Below are positions 50,115 through 58,794 of a stretch of DNA of 64,000 nucleotides, in pieces. The stretch spans positions 3,425,501-3,489,500 of the forward strand of contig JADKIW010000001.1 in the NCBI GenBank assembly GCA_016721115.1. Direction: 5' to 3'. The notes beneath the pieces are model-generated. The model had not been told where the DNA came from. It saw nothing but the letters and a program-made list of their open reading frames with translations, and did no database searches. Source of the stretch: Candidatus Defluviilinea proxima. Lineage in GTDB: Bacteria; Chloroflexota; Anaerolineae; Anaerolineales; Villigracilaceae. Every line of letters begins with the position of its first letter. The stretch's first letter is position 1. A program made the position numbers and the translations under genes.

Positions 50115-50555
50115 TTACTGGAGATTTCGTTTGGCGGCCTCGAGCAAAGCTTCCTTCATGAGTGTTGGGCCTCCGTTGTGGGAGGTGAGCCCGATTTGAA
50201 GAGAGAATTTCACTGACTTACCGTTATTTGTTTCGAATTCTTTTTCAAAGATCGTAAGGAGTCTATTGCGTACAGTATTGGCTCCGTCTTCATTCGTCAT
50301 GGGAAGCAGGATCAAGTATCCTTTTTCGTGGCGGGTGGGGATATCGACTGCGCGCAAGCGTGAACTTAATGCAGTTTCGAAAATTGATGATGTGGATTGA
50401 GCGTCTTTCCCGTCTGAGACCTGATGTGTCATTTCAAGATAGATCAGTGATAGTGGAGTTTGATATCGAATGGTGCGCAGGATCTCATAGTCCATCAAGA
50501 TACGAAAGATTTCCTCGTTGTAAATTTGGGTTCTGAGCAAGACGTCTTTTTTCAT
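50115..50555 (-). CDS. Degenerate GGDEF-like protein
   Basis: A 146-residue protein with the diguanylate cyclase fold but without GGDEF: the strand-turn is IPTRHEKGYLILLP where RxGGDEFxxLLP would be. LDYEILRTIRYQTPLSLIYLEMT and VKFSLQIGLTSHNGGPTLMKEALLEAAKR match the fold's start and end. It cannot make c-di-GMP; it may bind a nucleotide or protein. GAGGT precedes the ATG. It lies 49 bases downstream of the zinc-ribbon/FHA protein, possibly in one unit. Confidence 0.7.
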   Translation of the reverse strand: MKKDVLLRTQIYNEEIFRILMDYEILRTIRYQTPLSLIYLEMTHQVSDGKDAQSTSSIFETALSSRLRAVDIPTRHEKGYLILLPMTNEDGANTVRNRLLTIFEKEFETNNGKSVKFSLQIGLTSHNGGPTLMKEALLEAAKRNLQ

Positions 50556-50604
50556 CTGACCTCTGATTTATCCCAGCGTATTGCTAAAACAGTGCCGTGG
50601 ACGA

Positions 50605-51126
50605 TTACTTTTTAGGACGATACATGATGAGAAGCCGCATATTTCCCATGCGTAGTTGTGATCCGCTTGGGAAGGGATAAGGGATATTGGGGACGAGCCG
50701 TCTATCGTTCAGCCACGAGCCGTTACTACTGGTGAGGTCAATCGCCTCGTATCCAGATTCGAGCCGCTTGATCATTACATGTCGTCTTGATACTCCCATG
50801 TGGCCAGCATTCAGATTGGCGAGATCGAGAAAATTATCTGTGGGAGGGGTGAACTCTGTTGTTCGCCCGATGATCAGGTCCTTGCGGACGGGTACATAAA
50901 TGGGAGTGGGCTCTCCCGCTACTTGAATACCGATCCCGTTTTCAGGTATCCATTCAAGGTCAATGAAAGACTCTATTTTCACATCTTGAGCACTGTCGGA
51001 AGCATCGGGTATCCCTACAAATTCTGTTGAAACTTCCTCGAGCCATTTGCCGCAATACATGCAGATTGTGGCTTGTTCGTCATTCTCTTTGTTGCAAGCG
51101 GGACAGCGTTTTTTGGTAACGGTCAT
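50605..51126 (-). CDS. Zinc-ribbon/FHA domain protein, copy 1
   Basis: A 173-residue protein. A four-Cys zinc ribbon (C8, C11, C22, C25) is joined by a linker to an FHA domain (~85-165) with IGRTTE, SRRHVMI (phosphothreonine-binding Arg/Ser) and SSNGSWLN (Asn of the pThr loop). FHA domains bind phosphothreonine peptides, so a Ser/Thr kinase is a likely partner, but none lies in the window. Copy 2 lies upstream; both carry the same promoter. Confidence 0.85.
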   Translation of the reverse strand: MTVTKKRCPACNKENDEQATICMYCGKWLEEVSTEFVGIPDASDSAQDVKIESFIDLEWIPENGIGIQVAGEPTPIYVPVRKDLIIGRTTEFTPPTDNFLDLANLNAGHMGVSRRHVMIKRLESGYEAIDLTSSNGSWLNDRRLVPNIPYPFPSGSQLRMGNMRLLIMYRPKK

Positions 51127-51180
51127 TTTCCTGCCTCGATCGGTGTGATGTGGTTAATGGTTGCTGATATGTTCAAATAC

Positions 51181-51209
51181 ATATTACACTCAATTGTACA
51201 AAATCTCAA
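51181..51209 (-). promoter_or_regulatory. Promoter of the FHA gene copy 1
   Basis: On the minus strand TTGAGA and TAATAT are separated by 17 bases, 55 bases before the ATG; the same hexamers, spacing and part of the spacer recur before copy 2. Confidence 0.75.
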
Positions 51210-51275
51210 TAAGAAAATTATACCCATGTGGTTTTCCCCCCATGTGGTAGATGTAGACGATATTCGTTTTTATTT

Positions 51276-51812
51276 TTAGCCCTTTGGTATGGGATGATAT
51301 GCGATGAGAATGCGCATATTACCGATACGCAATTGTGATCCGCTTGCAAATGGGTAAGGACGATTTGGGACGAGCCGTTCGGCGTTCAGCCATGACCCGT
51401 TTCTACTGGAAAGGTCTATGACTTCATATCCAGATGTTGTTCGTTGTATCTTTGCGTGTCGTCTTGAAACCCCCAAGGTGCCAGCGTTCTGCTCAGAGAG
51501 ATCAAGAAGAGTTTCTGATGTCGATGTCGCTTCCATTGCACGCCCGATCACAAGTTCTTTGGAAAAAGGAATGTAAAGCGGCGTGATTTCGCCTGCTATG
51601 TGGATGCCGATCCCTTCTTCAGGGATCAATCCGACGTTGAAGAATGATTCGATTTGTGTGGCTAGAGTGCTGGAACGTTCCTCAGAACTTTCTGGCATTG
51701 CCACAAATTGCGTTGAAATTTCTTCCAATTGCGCGGCACAGTACTTGCAGACTGAGACTGCGAATTCGTTTTCTTTCTTGCAAACGGGACAAATTTTTCC
51801 TGAAGCGTTCAT
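51276..51812 (-). CDS. Zinc-ribbon/FHA domain protein, copy 2
   Basis: A 178-residue paralogue with the same layout: zinc ribbon C8-C11-C22-C25, linker, FHA domain with IGRAME, SRRHAKI and SSRNGSWLN. By eye roughly half the residues match copy 1, with the linker most different (TLATQIESFFNVGLIP against DVKIESFIDLEWIP). Each copy has its own promoter, so they are separately transcribed. Function is likely as a phosphothreonine-reading adaptor. Confidence 0.85.
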   Translation of the reverse strand: MNASGKICPVCKKENEFAVSVCKYCAAQLEEISTQFVAMPESSEERSSTLATQIESFFNVGLIPEEGIGIHIAGEITPLYIPFSKELVIGRAMEATSTSETLLDLSEQNAGTLGVSRRHAKIQRTTSGYEVIDLSSRNGSWLNAERLVPNRPYPFASGSQLRIGNMRILIAYHPIPKG

Positions 51813-51862
51813 TTTTTGACTCCAAAAAACTTGATGTTGTGAGTCGCGAATTCTTCAAGGGA

Positions 51863-51891
51863 ATATTACACCCAATTCCATAAATTCTCAA
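51863..51891 (-). promoter_or_regulatory. Promoter of the FHA gene copy 2
   Basis: TTGAGA-17-TAATAT on the minus strand, near-identical to the promoter of copy 1 (51181-51209), including TTCTTATTGAGA upstream. Confidence 0.75.
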
Positions 51892-51946
51892 TAAGAAAAA
51901 TACGGTTTTGTAAGTGGGTTGGGAGGTGGGAAAGAATATGTATTAC

Positions 51947-54727
51947 CTACAGCCCCAGCCACTTTCCAGCCTCGCGCGGAAGGTTTCCTGCGGGGCCTTG
52001 TCTTGCTGTGCATTGTGGCAGAGATTCCAGAAACAAGCGGCCGTATTGCTTCGTCATCACGCGCTTGTCAAGGATGGCGACCACGCCTCGGTCTGATGCG
52101 GTGCGGATGAGACGGCCGAATCCTTGGCGGAATTTTAGAATTGCCTCGGGCAGATAGTATTGATTGAACGAGTCTTCGTAAATTTCGGAGCGTGCCGCGA
52201 TGAGCGGGTCGGTGGGAACGTCGAAGGGCAGTTTGGTAATGAAGACAACGGAGAGCGAATCGCCAGGCACGTCCACGCCTTCCCAGAAGGATTTGGTTCC
52301 GAGTAATACAGCGCGGTCCGTGGCTTTGAACGATTCGAGCAACGCGTTCGGTGAAGCGCCGTCCCCTTGTTCATAGACGTAGATCTCTTCCCGTGCCAGT
52401 GGTCCCGTGATGGCTTGCGATGTCTTCTTCAACGCCGCGTAGGATGTAAACAGCACGAGCATGCGTCCGCCCGTGGCTTTGGCGGTGTTGATGATGGTCT
52501 TGTCAAGAATTTGTTGATTGCCGTTCTGATTTGGTTCGGGGATGTCGCTGGCGATATAGAGTAGAGCCGCGCTTTCATAATCATAGGGCGAACCGAGTTG
52601 CATCTCGTCGGCTTCGTCTGCGCCGAGTGTGTTACGGATGTATTTGAACTCGCCATGTGTAGTCAATGTGGCGGAGGTCAGCACCACAGAACGTTTCTCA
52701 TGCCACAAATATTTTTCAACTAATGATGCTACGCTCAATGGCGCGGCGTTCAAAGACAAACGATTTTGGTTGGGTTGTACTTCGATCCAGTAGACCATGC
52801 CGTTGGCAGGCTTGCTGATCATGCCGGTGATGTTTGCTTCAGCTTCGGTCAGCCTGCGCGTCACGTTACTGATATCGCCCATCACATCTTCGAGTTCATC
52901 GTGCCCATCCGCGTATAACTCGGCGGCGGCTTTGTAGATCTCGCCCAGTTCGGTCAACAGGTTGCGTAAGGTCTCGCCTGTGGCATCCCATGCCATTTCC
53001 ACTTCATCCCAGAATGGTAACGTCCGTGTGGCAGGGAGTACGCGTGATTGCCACGCATAATTCGATTGTGGTTGTCCTTCCCGTTGCAGGCGCGCGAATT
53101 CGCTCAACACATTGAAAAACTCGCGGTTCATCTGCTCGATGCGGAACGCTTTGTCGGTGGCACGATTTACTTTTTGCTGAATCAGGCCAAAGTCCGCAGG
53201 GCGAAGCGTTTCGTTCGTCTCGCCGAGCAATCGCCCGAGCACGCCCGCATTTGTCCCGCCGACCTCTTTCATCATGCGATCCATATCAAATTGACTCAGA
53301 CGGAACGATAGCGCGTTGGTCGTTGCTGATTCCAAGTGATGACCTTCGTCAATGACGAGGTGCGAATATTCTGGCAGGACTTTACTGCCCGTAGCGACAT
53401 CGGAAAGCAGAAGCGCGTGGTTGACGACCAGCACATGAGCGGATTGTGACGCGGACTTTGCGCGATGGAACGGACATGTGCCGCCTGCACGTTTGATACA
53501 TGTTTCGGTCGTGCACGCATCATCCTCAGCCGACATCCGAGTCCACACCTCACGCTCGGTCGGTCCCGTGAGATTTAACTGGCTTCGATCTCCGCTCGTG
53601 TCATTGAGTTGCCACACCATGACTTTTGCCAGCACGCGCATTTCATCTGCGTTCTTGGGGCCGAAGTGACGCATATTTTCCACACGTCGCGGACAAAGAT
53701 AATTCGAACGGCCCTTAAGTACCGCAAAACGGAAATCAAGGTTGAGCGCCTGACTTAAATTGGGCAGGTCGCGTTGAATGAGTTGATCTTGCAGGTTGAT
53801 CGTGTTCGTTGAAACTACAACACGTGTATTGTTTTGCAGAGCGAACAATGCTGATGGTACGAGATAAGCAAAAGACTTACCGACGCCCGTGCCCGCCTCG
53901 ACCATCAAGTGACTTCCATACGAGAGCGCATCGCTCACGGCGCGGATCATGCCGATCTGTTCGGGTCTCTGCTCAAAGGTTTCGAAATATTGTGAGAACG
54001 GTCCGCCGTACTCAAGAATGGATGCGACCTCATCTGTGTTGAGCGGAGTAGGCTCATCAGGGTTGCTCAGTGGTGGATATTTGGCGTCATCGAAGAATGC
54101 CTCTTGCTTTTTGGTCTTCTTTGCTTTTATCCCCTCTTTGGCACGTGAGCGCAGGATTTCTTGAAACGCCCAATTTGCATCCCAATCCAGCACTTCGCCG
54201 TGCCTAACGATCTCAGCGATGACATCAAGTGGCAACTCGCGCGCCATTTCAAACAATTTGTTCAATGCCGCCATCGTGACGCGTGCATCATCCAACGCGC
54301 GGTGGGTGGCAGGGAGCAGAATACCAAGTTGTTTGCCAAGCGCGCCGAGGTTGTAACGGCTGGCTGTGGGCATGAGCACAGCGGCTAATTCATACGTATC
54401 AATGACTTCGTTATATTGCGCGATTCCGCCCTTTTGCAAAAATCCCAAATCGAAGCGGACGTTATGTCCAACTACAGGCACCTCGCCGATGAAGGCTTGC
54501 AAGTCATTCCTGACCTCTTGAAACTTCGGAGCGTTGCGAACTTCTGAATCTGTGATGCCTGTCAGCCCCGAGATAAATTCTGGGATATGCCTGCCGGGAT
54601 TGATGACCGAGGTCCACTCATCCTCTACGCGATGCCCTTTGAATCGCACCGCTCCAATTTCAATAATGGCATCGCGGTCTTGACTCAAACCAGTCGTTTC
54701 AATATCTATGGCTACGATTGAATTCAT
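51947..54727 (-). CDS. dinG: DinG-like helicase with N-terminal DEDD exonuclease domain
   Basis: A 926-residue protein. Exonuclease domain (1-~175) with VAIDIETTG (D8, E10), NVRFDLGFL and ALDDARVT. Helicase part: Walker A EAGTGVGKS (about 280-288), a four-Cys segment (NYLCPRR, then C-x4-C-x7-C in DDACTTETCIKRAGGTCPF) like the Fe-S domain of E. coli DinG, DEGH at about 464, LTSATL, and QGFGRLIRT as motif VI. Bacillus-type DinG has the exonuclease but lacks the cluster; here both occur. It acts in DNA repair. Confidence 0.9.
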   Translation of the reverse strand: MNSIVAIDIETTGLSQDRDAIIEIGAVRFKGHRVEDEWTSVINPGRHIPEFISGLTGITDSEVRNAPKFQEVRNDLQAFIGEVPVVGHNVRFDLGFLQKGGIAQYNEVIDTYELAAVLMPTASRYNLGALGKQLGILLPATHRALDDARVTMAALNKLFEMARELPLDVIAEIVRHGEVLDWDANWAFQEILRSRAKEGIKAKKTKKQEAFFDDAKYPPLSNPDEPTPLNTDEVASILEYGGPFSQYFETFEQRPEQIGMIRAVSDALSYGSHLMVEAGTGVGKSFAYLVPSALFALQNNTRVVVSTNTINLQDQLIQRDLPNLSQALNLDFRFAVLKGRSNYLCPRRVENMRHFGPKNADEMRVLAKVMVWQLNDTSGDRSQLNLTGPTEREVWTRMSAEDDACTTETCIKRAGGTCPFHRAKSASQSAHVLVVNHALLLSDVATGSKVLPEYSHLVIDEGHHLESATTNALSFRLSQFDMDRMMKEVGGTNAGVLGRLLGETNETLRPADFGLIQQKVNRATDKAFRIEQMNREFFNVLSEFARLQREGQPQSNYAWQSRVLPATRTLPFWDEVEMAWDATGETLRNLLTELGEIYKAAAELYADGHDELEDVMGDISNVTRRLTEAEANITGMISKPANGMVYWIEVQPNQNRLSLNAAPLSVASLVEKYLWHEKRSVVLTSATLTTHGEFKYIRNTLGADEADEMQLGSPYDYESAALLYIASDIPEPNQNGNQQILDKTIINTAKATGGRMLVLFTSYAALKKTSQAITGPLAREEIYVYEQGDGASPNALLESFKATDRAVLLGTKSFWEGVDVPGDSLSVVFITKLPFDVPTDPLIAARSEIYEDSFNQYYLPEAILKFRQGFGRLIRTASDRGVVAILDKRVMTKQYGRLFLESLPQCTARQGPAGNLPREAGKWLGL

Positions 54728-54840
54728 AATACATGTATTTCGTTGAGCAGGCAGATACCTGCTATCTGCTCACGACAATTCTCTTTTCAAAATGGGGTGT
54801 TTTTTGGTCGTAGAAGTAGAACAAGTGTATCATAAAAGAT

Positions 54841-54871
54841 GATAGGGGCGACTCTCGGAGTCGTCCCTATC
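54841..54871. repeat. GTAGGGGC-type hairpin repeat, copy 3
   Basis: GATAGGGGCGACTC and GAGTCGTCCCTATC (one G-T pair) around 3 bases. It stands just downstream of the glycosyltransferase stop on the minus strand. The rest of this gap (54728-54840) has an imperfect GAGCAG/CTGCTC hairpin near 54746-54772 and nothing else clear. Confidence 0.65.
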
Positions 54872-54895
54872 ATGGCAGGTGTAAAACAAAAGAGA

Positions 54896-56455
54896 TTACT
54901 GGCTACCCTTTAATTTGTAGATAAACCAATCACCAAACTGAGCAACATGTTCGTAATTTTCGCCAAGATATTTGACGCCATCTCTCACGACCTCGGACCT
55001 CTTTTGTAGTGGCAGGTAAAGTTTATCGGTTATCTCTGTCTTACCGCGAGTGTCGATGATTAAGACAGGTTTATTCTCTATTATTTGATTGAAATACTCC
55101 TCGAACATTTGTTGATTTCCCGTTAAGGCTAGTGGATATTGATAAACATAACGTGTGGGAGCTTCCCTTTGGGTAAGGAAATTTACAACGCTTTCTGCTC
55201 CAATAATTAAAACTTTATCTTTCTCATCTGTATGCGTAACAATGTATTCAGCTATCGGTAATCGGCTAGTACCTACCAGGCTTTCCATGTACTCGCGATA
55301 CCCCTTCGCTTTAGGTACTTGTGCGAGAATCACTATGGCGAGTAACCCCAACCCCATAATATTATTTTGGATGAATCCGCGTGGTAGAAATTTACCTGCA
55401 ATTTGTAATATGATGTAAATAACGATACCACTCAGAAGTGCCATAACAGGTAAAGGGGCAAGATAATAATGGAGGATGGAGTGACTGGAAACTAAAATAA
55501 ACATTAATTCGATTGGTAAATCGACGACTGAGAAAAGAATTAATGCATTTTTCCCTTTTAAGAAGTCTTTCTTTTCAATCCATAGGTAGAAGACCCCGGC
55601 TAACCAACCTGCCAATGCGAAATATAGAACCCAGCCTTGCTTTAGAAAGGCAAACCCCTTGATAAACGTTGCTATTAGGTGCCGTATACCATCACGCTGT
55701 TTGATATAAAGAAAATTGTAGATAAATACCTGATTCCAAAGGTCACCCAATGCGTGGTTGACATAAAAATATAACGTAAAAATAACAATCGGTAGAGACC
55801 ATCCGATCATTAAGTATATAAACTCAGAAATCGGTATTGTTTTTTGCTTTATCCTTGTAAGTACCAGCAAAATAACAAATGTGATCCAAACTCCAATTGT
55901 CGTTTGTTTGAAATAAAATGCCATGCCTCCACATAAACCGATCCATAACATCTGTATAGGCGGATAATTCTTTTCTCTTGCCCTGATAAAAAGGTAGATG
56001 CATAGGGCCTGGAAAACCAGAGCATATTCTTCGGTTACATTACCACGGTTAATGATTGATAATAAGCCAGATGTCAATATGATTGTCCCCGTTAGGGCAG
56101 GGAAAATGCCTAACTCCCGATTTAGAGCTTTATAGATTAATAGGATCGTAAGGAATATAAAGATAAATTCAATCGTCCAAACACCCCAAAGTGATTTGGG
56201 CGTTAGTGATAAGCCAAGAGCATCGATATAATAAATTAACGGCGGTTTATGATCCCATACATCTCTATATGGGATATCGCCATTAAGTATTCGCCATCCA
56301 ATATAAAGAAAAACCCCAGAGTCGCGTGAGGGTACAGGCACATTATTGGGGTTGTTGGGATATAAAGCAATAATTGCTCCGACCAATGAAAGCAGAGCAG
56401 GTAAGATAGTTCCTTTTAGTATTGTATTTTCACGATTCGTATCGTCTTTTTGCAT
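54896..56455 (-). CDS. GT-C family membrane glycosyltransferase (ArnT/PMT-like)
   Basis: A 519-residue protein with about 11 helices. The first outer loop has PSRDSGVFLYIGWRILNGDIPYRDVWDHKPP with Asp45, the catalytic-type Asp of GT39/GT83 enzymes. It uses a lipid-linked sugar (polyprenyl-phosphate sugar) to glycosylate a lipid or protein on the outside. The C-terminal ~130 residues are outside and may bind the acceptor. AGGATATCAGG precedes the ATG. It stands alone; neighbours give no acceptor. Confidence 0.83.
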   Translation of the reverse strand: MQKDDTNRENTILKGTILPALLSLVGAIIALYPNNPNNVPVPSRDSGVFLYIGWRILNGDIPYRDVWDHKPPLIYYIDALGLSLTPKSLWGVWTIEFIFIFLTILLIYKALNRELGIFPALTGTIILTSGLLSIINRGNVTEEYALVFQALCIYLFIRAREKNYPPIQMLWIGLCGGMAFYFKQTTIGVWITFVILLVLTRIKQKTIPISEFIYLMIGWSLPIVIFTLYFYVNHALGDLWNQVFIYNFLYIKQRDGIRHLIATFIKGFAFLKQGWVLYFALAGWLAGVFYLWIEKKDFLKGKNALILFSVVDLPIELMFILVSSHSILHYYLAPLPVMALLSGIVIYIILQIAGKFLPRGFIQNNIMGLGLLAIVILAQVPKAKGYREYMESLVGTSRLPIAEYIVTHTDEKDKVLIIGAESVVNFLTQREAPTRYVYQYPLALTGNQQMFEEYFNQIIENKPVLIIDTRGKTEITDKLYLPLQKRSEVVRDGVKYLGENYEHVAQFGDWFIYKLKGSQ

Positions 56456-56493
56456 CCTGATATCCTTAGTAGAAGAAGCACATCATGAATATT

Positions 56494-56529
56494 GTAGGGG
56501 CACGATATATCGTTATATCGTGCCCCTAC
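56494..56529. repeat. GTAGGGGC hairpin repeat, copy 4
   Basis: A 16-bp perfect stem (56494-56509 with 56514-56529, GTAGGGGCACGATATA) and a 4-base loop, between the glycosyltransferase start and the next gene's stop. It is the longest member of the family. Confidence 0.75.
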
Positions 56530-56533
56530 GGGA

Positions 56534-57226
56534 TTATTCGGGGAGCGCGGCTTTCACTGCCGCTAATTGCATTTGCGAGATGGGCTTTTCTTTCATCTTC
56601 TTTCTGAAGAATTCCTTGATCTCTTTTAATTTCATCGTAGGGACGGGAGCATCATCTGCGTTGATATGGACATCTTCGTTGGTGAAGACCATCATGGCAT
56701 TGACTTCTGGGATTTCGGTTCCGTTCATCTGTTTTTGGAAGTGATTGATCATGGCGTTGACTTCGCTTTGCGCTTCAAGGTCCGGCCGGCCAAGACTTTC
56801 CTGCCCGAAGATGCGCATGTAGCCTTGCAGGAATCCACCACCGCTCATCTTCCAGCGATTCTTGTTAAATGTGACCACTCCGCGTTGGTGATAGGGCATA
56901 ATCACCCAAACGCCTGCAGGACCAACTAGCAGATGTGATGCAGGTGTAATGTAGTGATAGATCGTAAATTCATTTTGCAAGCCCTTGAGTCCTGCGTCCA
57001 ATTGTTCGTCCAGCCGTGGACTTCGTCCATAGCGATTGCCCATGTACATGCCGATTTGAGTTAGTGTAAAGCCCAGGAGCAGTGCGACAATTGAATAAAC
57101 GAACAGGTCTGTGCGTGTGAAAGAAATATACATGCCCAAGCCAAGCACGGCCAATGCGCCGAGACTTGTCCACTGGCCGATCTGTGAATTGCGTTTGATA
57201 AGTTTTTCGTTCTTGATGATTTTCAT
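56534..57226 (-). CDS. Membrane protein with NERD-like domain
   Basis: A 230-residue protein with two N-terminal helices (~18-37 and ~42-62). LDEQLDAGLKGLQNEFTIYHYITPASHLLVGPAGVWVIMPYHQRGVVTFNKNRW resembles the NERD (nuclease-related) domain in part, including the ASHLLVGPAGVWV strand, but the usual catalytic Asp/Glu-x-Lys triad is not clear. No known function. AAGGA precedes the ATG. Confidence 0.65.
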   Translation of the reverse strand: MKIIKNEKLIKRNSQIGQWTSLGALAVLGLGMYISFTRTDLFVYSIVALLLGFTLTQIGMYMGNRYGRSPRLDEQLDAGLKGLQNEFTIYHYITPASHLLVGPAGVWVIMPYHQRGVVTFNKNRWKMSGGGFLQGYMRIFGQESLGRPDLEAQSEVNAMINHFQKQMNGTEIPEVNAMMVFTNEDVHINADDAPVPTMKLKEIKEFFRKKMKEKPISQMQLAAVKAALPE

Positions 57227-57239
57227 ATTTTCCTTTTTA

Positions 57240-57285
57240 GGACACGGATTTTACGGAAGTGCGGATTTCTTTTTTTTACGGAAAG
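57240..57285 (+). repeat. CGGA repeat array, left flank of GxxExxY gene
   Basis: CGGA recurs at 57245, 57254, 57262 and 57279 (steps 9, 8 and 17) on the plus strand, starting with GGACACGGAT (57240-57249). It ends at the stop of the GxxExxY gene. The inverted copy lies at the other side of that gene. Confidence 0.6.
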
Positions 57286-57286
57286 A

Positions 57287-57709
57287 TCATTTCTTGATCC
57301 AAGAAAGAGAGCCCTTACGTTCATTGTCATAAATTTTTCGGCGGAACTCGGCAGTTGGGCCGAAATTGAGCACCAGCCCAACTTCAATATCGGTTGCCTT
57401 CAAATAGTTCAAAAGCTGGGCGGCATGATCCTCAACGATCTTTTCTGCTGCTTTCAATTCCAACAGAACCACATCGTTCACGATCAAGTCCGCTTTGTAT
57501 GTGCCAACTTTTTGCCCGTGAAAGTAAACATGCAAGTCTACCTGTGGCTCCACTTTCAAGCCGATTTCATTCAGCAAGATCACCAGGGAATTTTCATATA
57601 CCTTTTCGGAAAACCCATATCCAAGTTCTTGATGAACCTTGAAGAAAGCGCCAAGAATTTTTCCTGTTAATTCAGAATGCTTGCCTTCAAATTTACTACG
57701 ATTTTGCAT
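57287..57709 (-). CDS. GxxExxY family protein
   Basis: A 140-residue protein of the GxxExxY family (PF13366-like): GAFFKVHQELGYGFSEKVYENSL gives the G-x-x-E-x-x-Y core, and YKADLIVNDVVLLELKAAEKI (about 83-103) has D, E and K in the order of a PD-(D/E)xK-like site. The name is of a motif, not a function; nuclease activity is only a possibility. GGAAAG precedes the ATG. It is flanked by inverted CGGA-repeat arrays, which is unusual in this window. Confidence 0.85.
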   Translation of the reverse strand: MQNRSKFEGKHSELTGKILGAFFKVHQELGYGFSEKVYENSLVILLNEIGLKVEPQVDLHVYFHGQKVGTYKADLIVNDVVLLELKAAEKIVEDHAAQLLNYLKATDIEVGLVLNFGPTAEFRRKIYDNERKGSLSWIKK

Positions 57710-57719
57710 CTTTGTTCTT

Positions 57720-57765
57720 TCCGTAGCTTCAAAGATATTCCGTTTTCTCCGCGCGATCCGTGTCC
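57720..57765 (-). repeat. CGGA repeat array, right flank of GxxExxY gene
   Basis: TCCG (CGGA on the minus strand) recurs at 57720, 57739, 57748 and 57757 (steps 19, 9 and 9), ending in ATCCGTGTCC (57756-57765), the exact reverse complement of the left array's outer end. Confidence 0.6.
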
Positions 57766-57769
57766 AAAA

Positions 57770-58786
57770 TTATCTCTTTAGATTTTCTTCAATCGCGGCT
57801 TTGATCGCGTCGAGTACTTTTGACTCGGCCGCTTCCTTCGCCACGCGGACTGCGTTCTTCATTGCCAGTGCATCCGACCGTCCATGGCCGATAAAGACCA
57901 GGCCATTGATACCCAGCAAGGGAGCCGCGCCTTCTTCGCTGGGATCAAGTATTTTCTTGATCTTGCCCATGGCAGGTTTGATGAGCAACCCGCCTAAGAT
58001 CGTCAGCGGACCTCCACCTTTAATAGCGTCACGTATCTTTTCGATGATCAGTTTGGCAACCGCCTCAGTGGACTTCAACAACACGTTACCGGTAAAGCCG
58101 TCTGTTACGGCCACATCCGCGTGACTGTTGAACAGTTCCTTGCCTTCGAGATTTCCTACAAAGTTGAGGTTCGCCTTCTCCAAAAGCGGATACGCCGCCT
58201 TCACCAACTCGCTTCCCTTACCAGCTTCTTCACCGTTTGAGATCAACCCCACACGCGGATTTTTTACACCACGCACACGCTCCGCGTATACACTGCCCAT
58301 GATCCCGAATTGCAAAAGATTCTCTGGTTTACACTCGGGGTTTGCTCCGATATCCAGCACAATGCAATATCCCTTCGCTGTAGGGAAGGGAGGGGCGAGC
58401 GCGGGTCTATCCACGCCGCGAATGCGCCCGAGCCTAAATAATGCGGTCACCATTGCCGCGCCGGTGTTGCCCGCCGTGACGAACGCGTCCGCTTCACCGT
58501 TCTTGACTAGATCGTACCCCACCGCCATTGAATTTTGCGCATCCTTGTGGCGTGCCTTCATCACAAGGTCTTCGCCTTTGTCGTGCATCGTCAGCATTTC
58601 AGGTGCGTGGACAACGCGAATGGGCAGACCAGCCGCATTGTGTGAATCAAGTATCGGTTGAATCTTTGAAGCGTCCCCTGTCAAAATAATTTTTACTCCA
58701 TATTCTCGTGCCGCCATCACAGCGCCCTCTACATCTGGCCCCGGATAATTGTCGCTCCCCATCGCATCCACAACGATCGTCGTCAT
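57770..58786 (-). CDS. plsX: Phosphate acyltransferase PlsX
   Basis: A 338-residue PlsX, which makes acyl-phosphate from acyl-ACP for phospholipid synthesis. TTIVVDAMGSDNYPGPDVEGA at the start, the conserved GDASKI, ITGNTGAAM-like VTAGNTGAAMVTA (about 103-115) and CIVLDIGANPECKPENLLQFG are the PlsX pattern. Length is normal. AGGAGAT before the ATG. It lies 8 bases downstream of a sensor kinase gene, so it could be cotranscribed with three kinases. Confidence 0.94.
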   Translation of the reverse strand: MTTIVVDAMGSDNYPGPDVEGAVMAAREYGVKIILTGDASKIQPILDSHNAAGLPIRVVHAPEMLTMHDKGEDLVMKARHKDAQNSMAVGYDLVKNGEADAFVTAGNTGAAMVTALFRLGRIRGVDRPALAPPFPTAKGYCIVLDIGANPECKPENLLQFGIMGSVYAERVRGVKNPRVGLISNGEEAGKGSELVKAAYPLLEKANLNFVGNLEGKELFNSHADVAVTDGFTGNVLLKSTEAVAKLIIEKIRDAIKGGGPLTILGGLLIKPAMGKIKKILDPSEEGAAPLLGINGLVFIGHGRSDALAMKNAVRVAKEAAESKVLDAIKAAIEENLKR

Positions 58787-58794
58787 AATATCTC

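Noticed and set aside
54746..54772. Imperfect GAGCAG/CTGCTC hairpin upstream of the helicase gene
   Set aside because: The arms differ by a 4-base insert and there is no T-run; too weak to call a terminator or operator.
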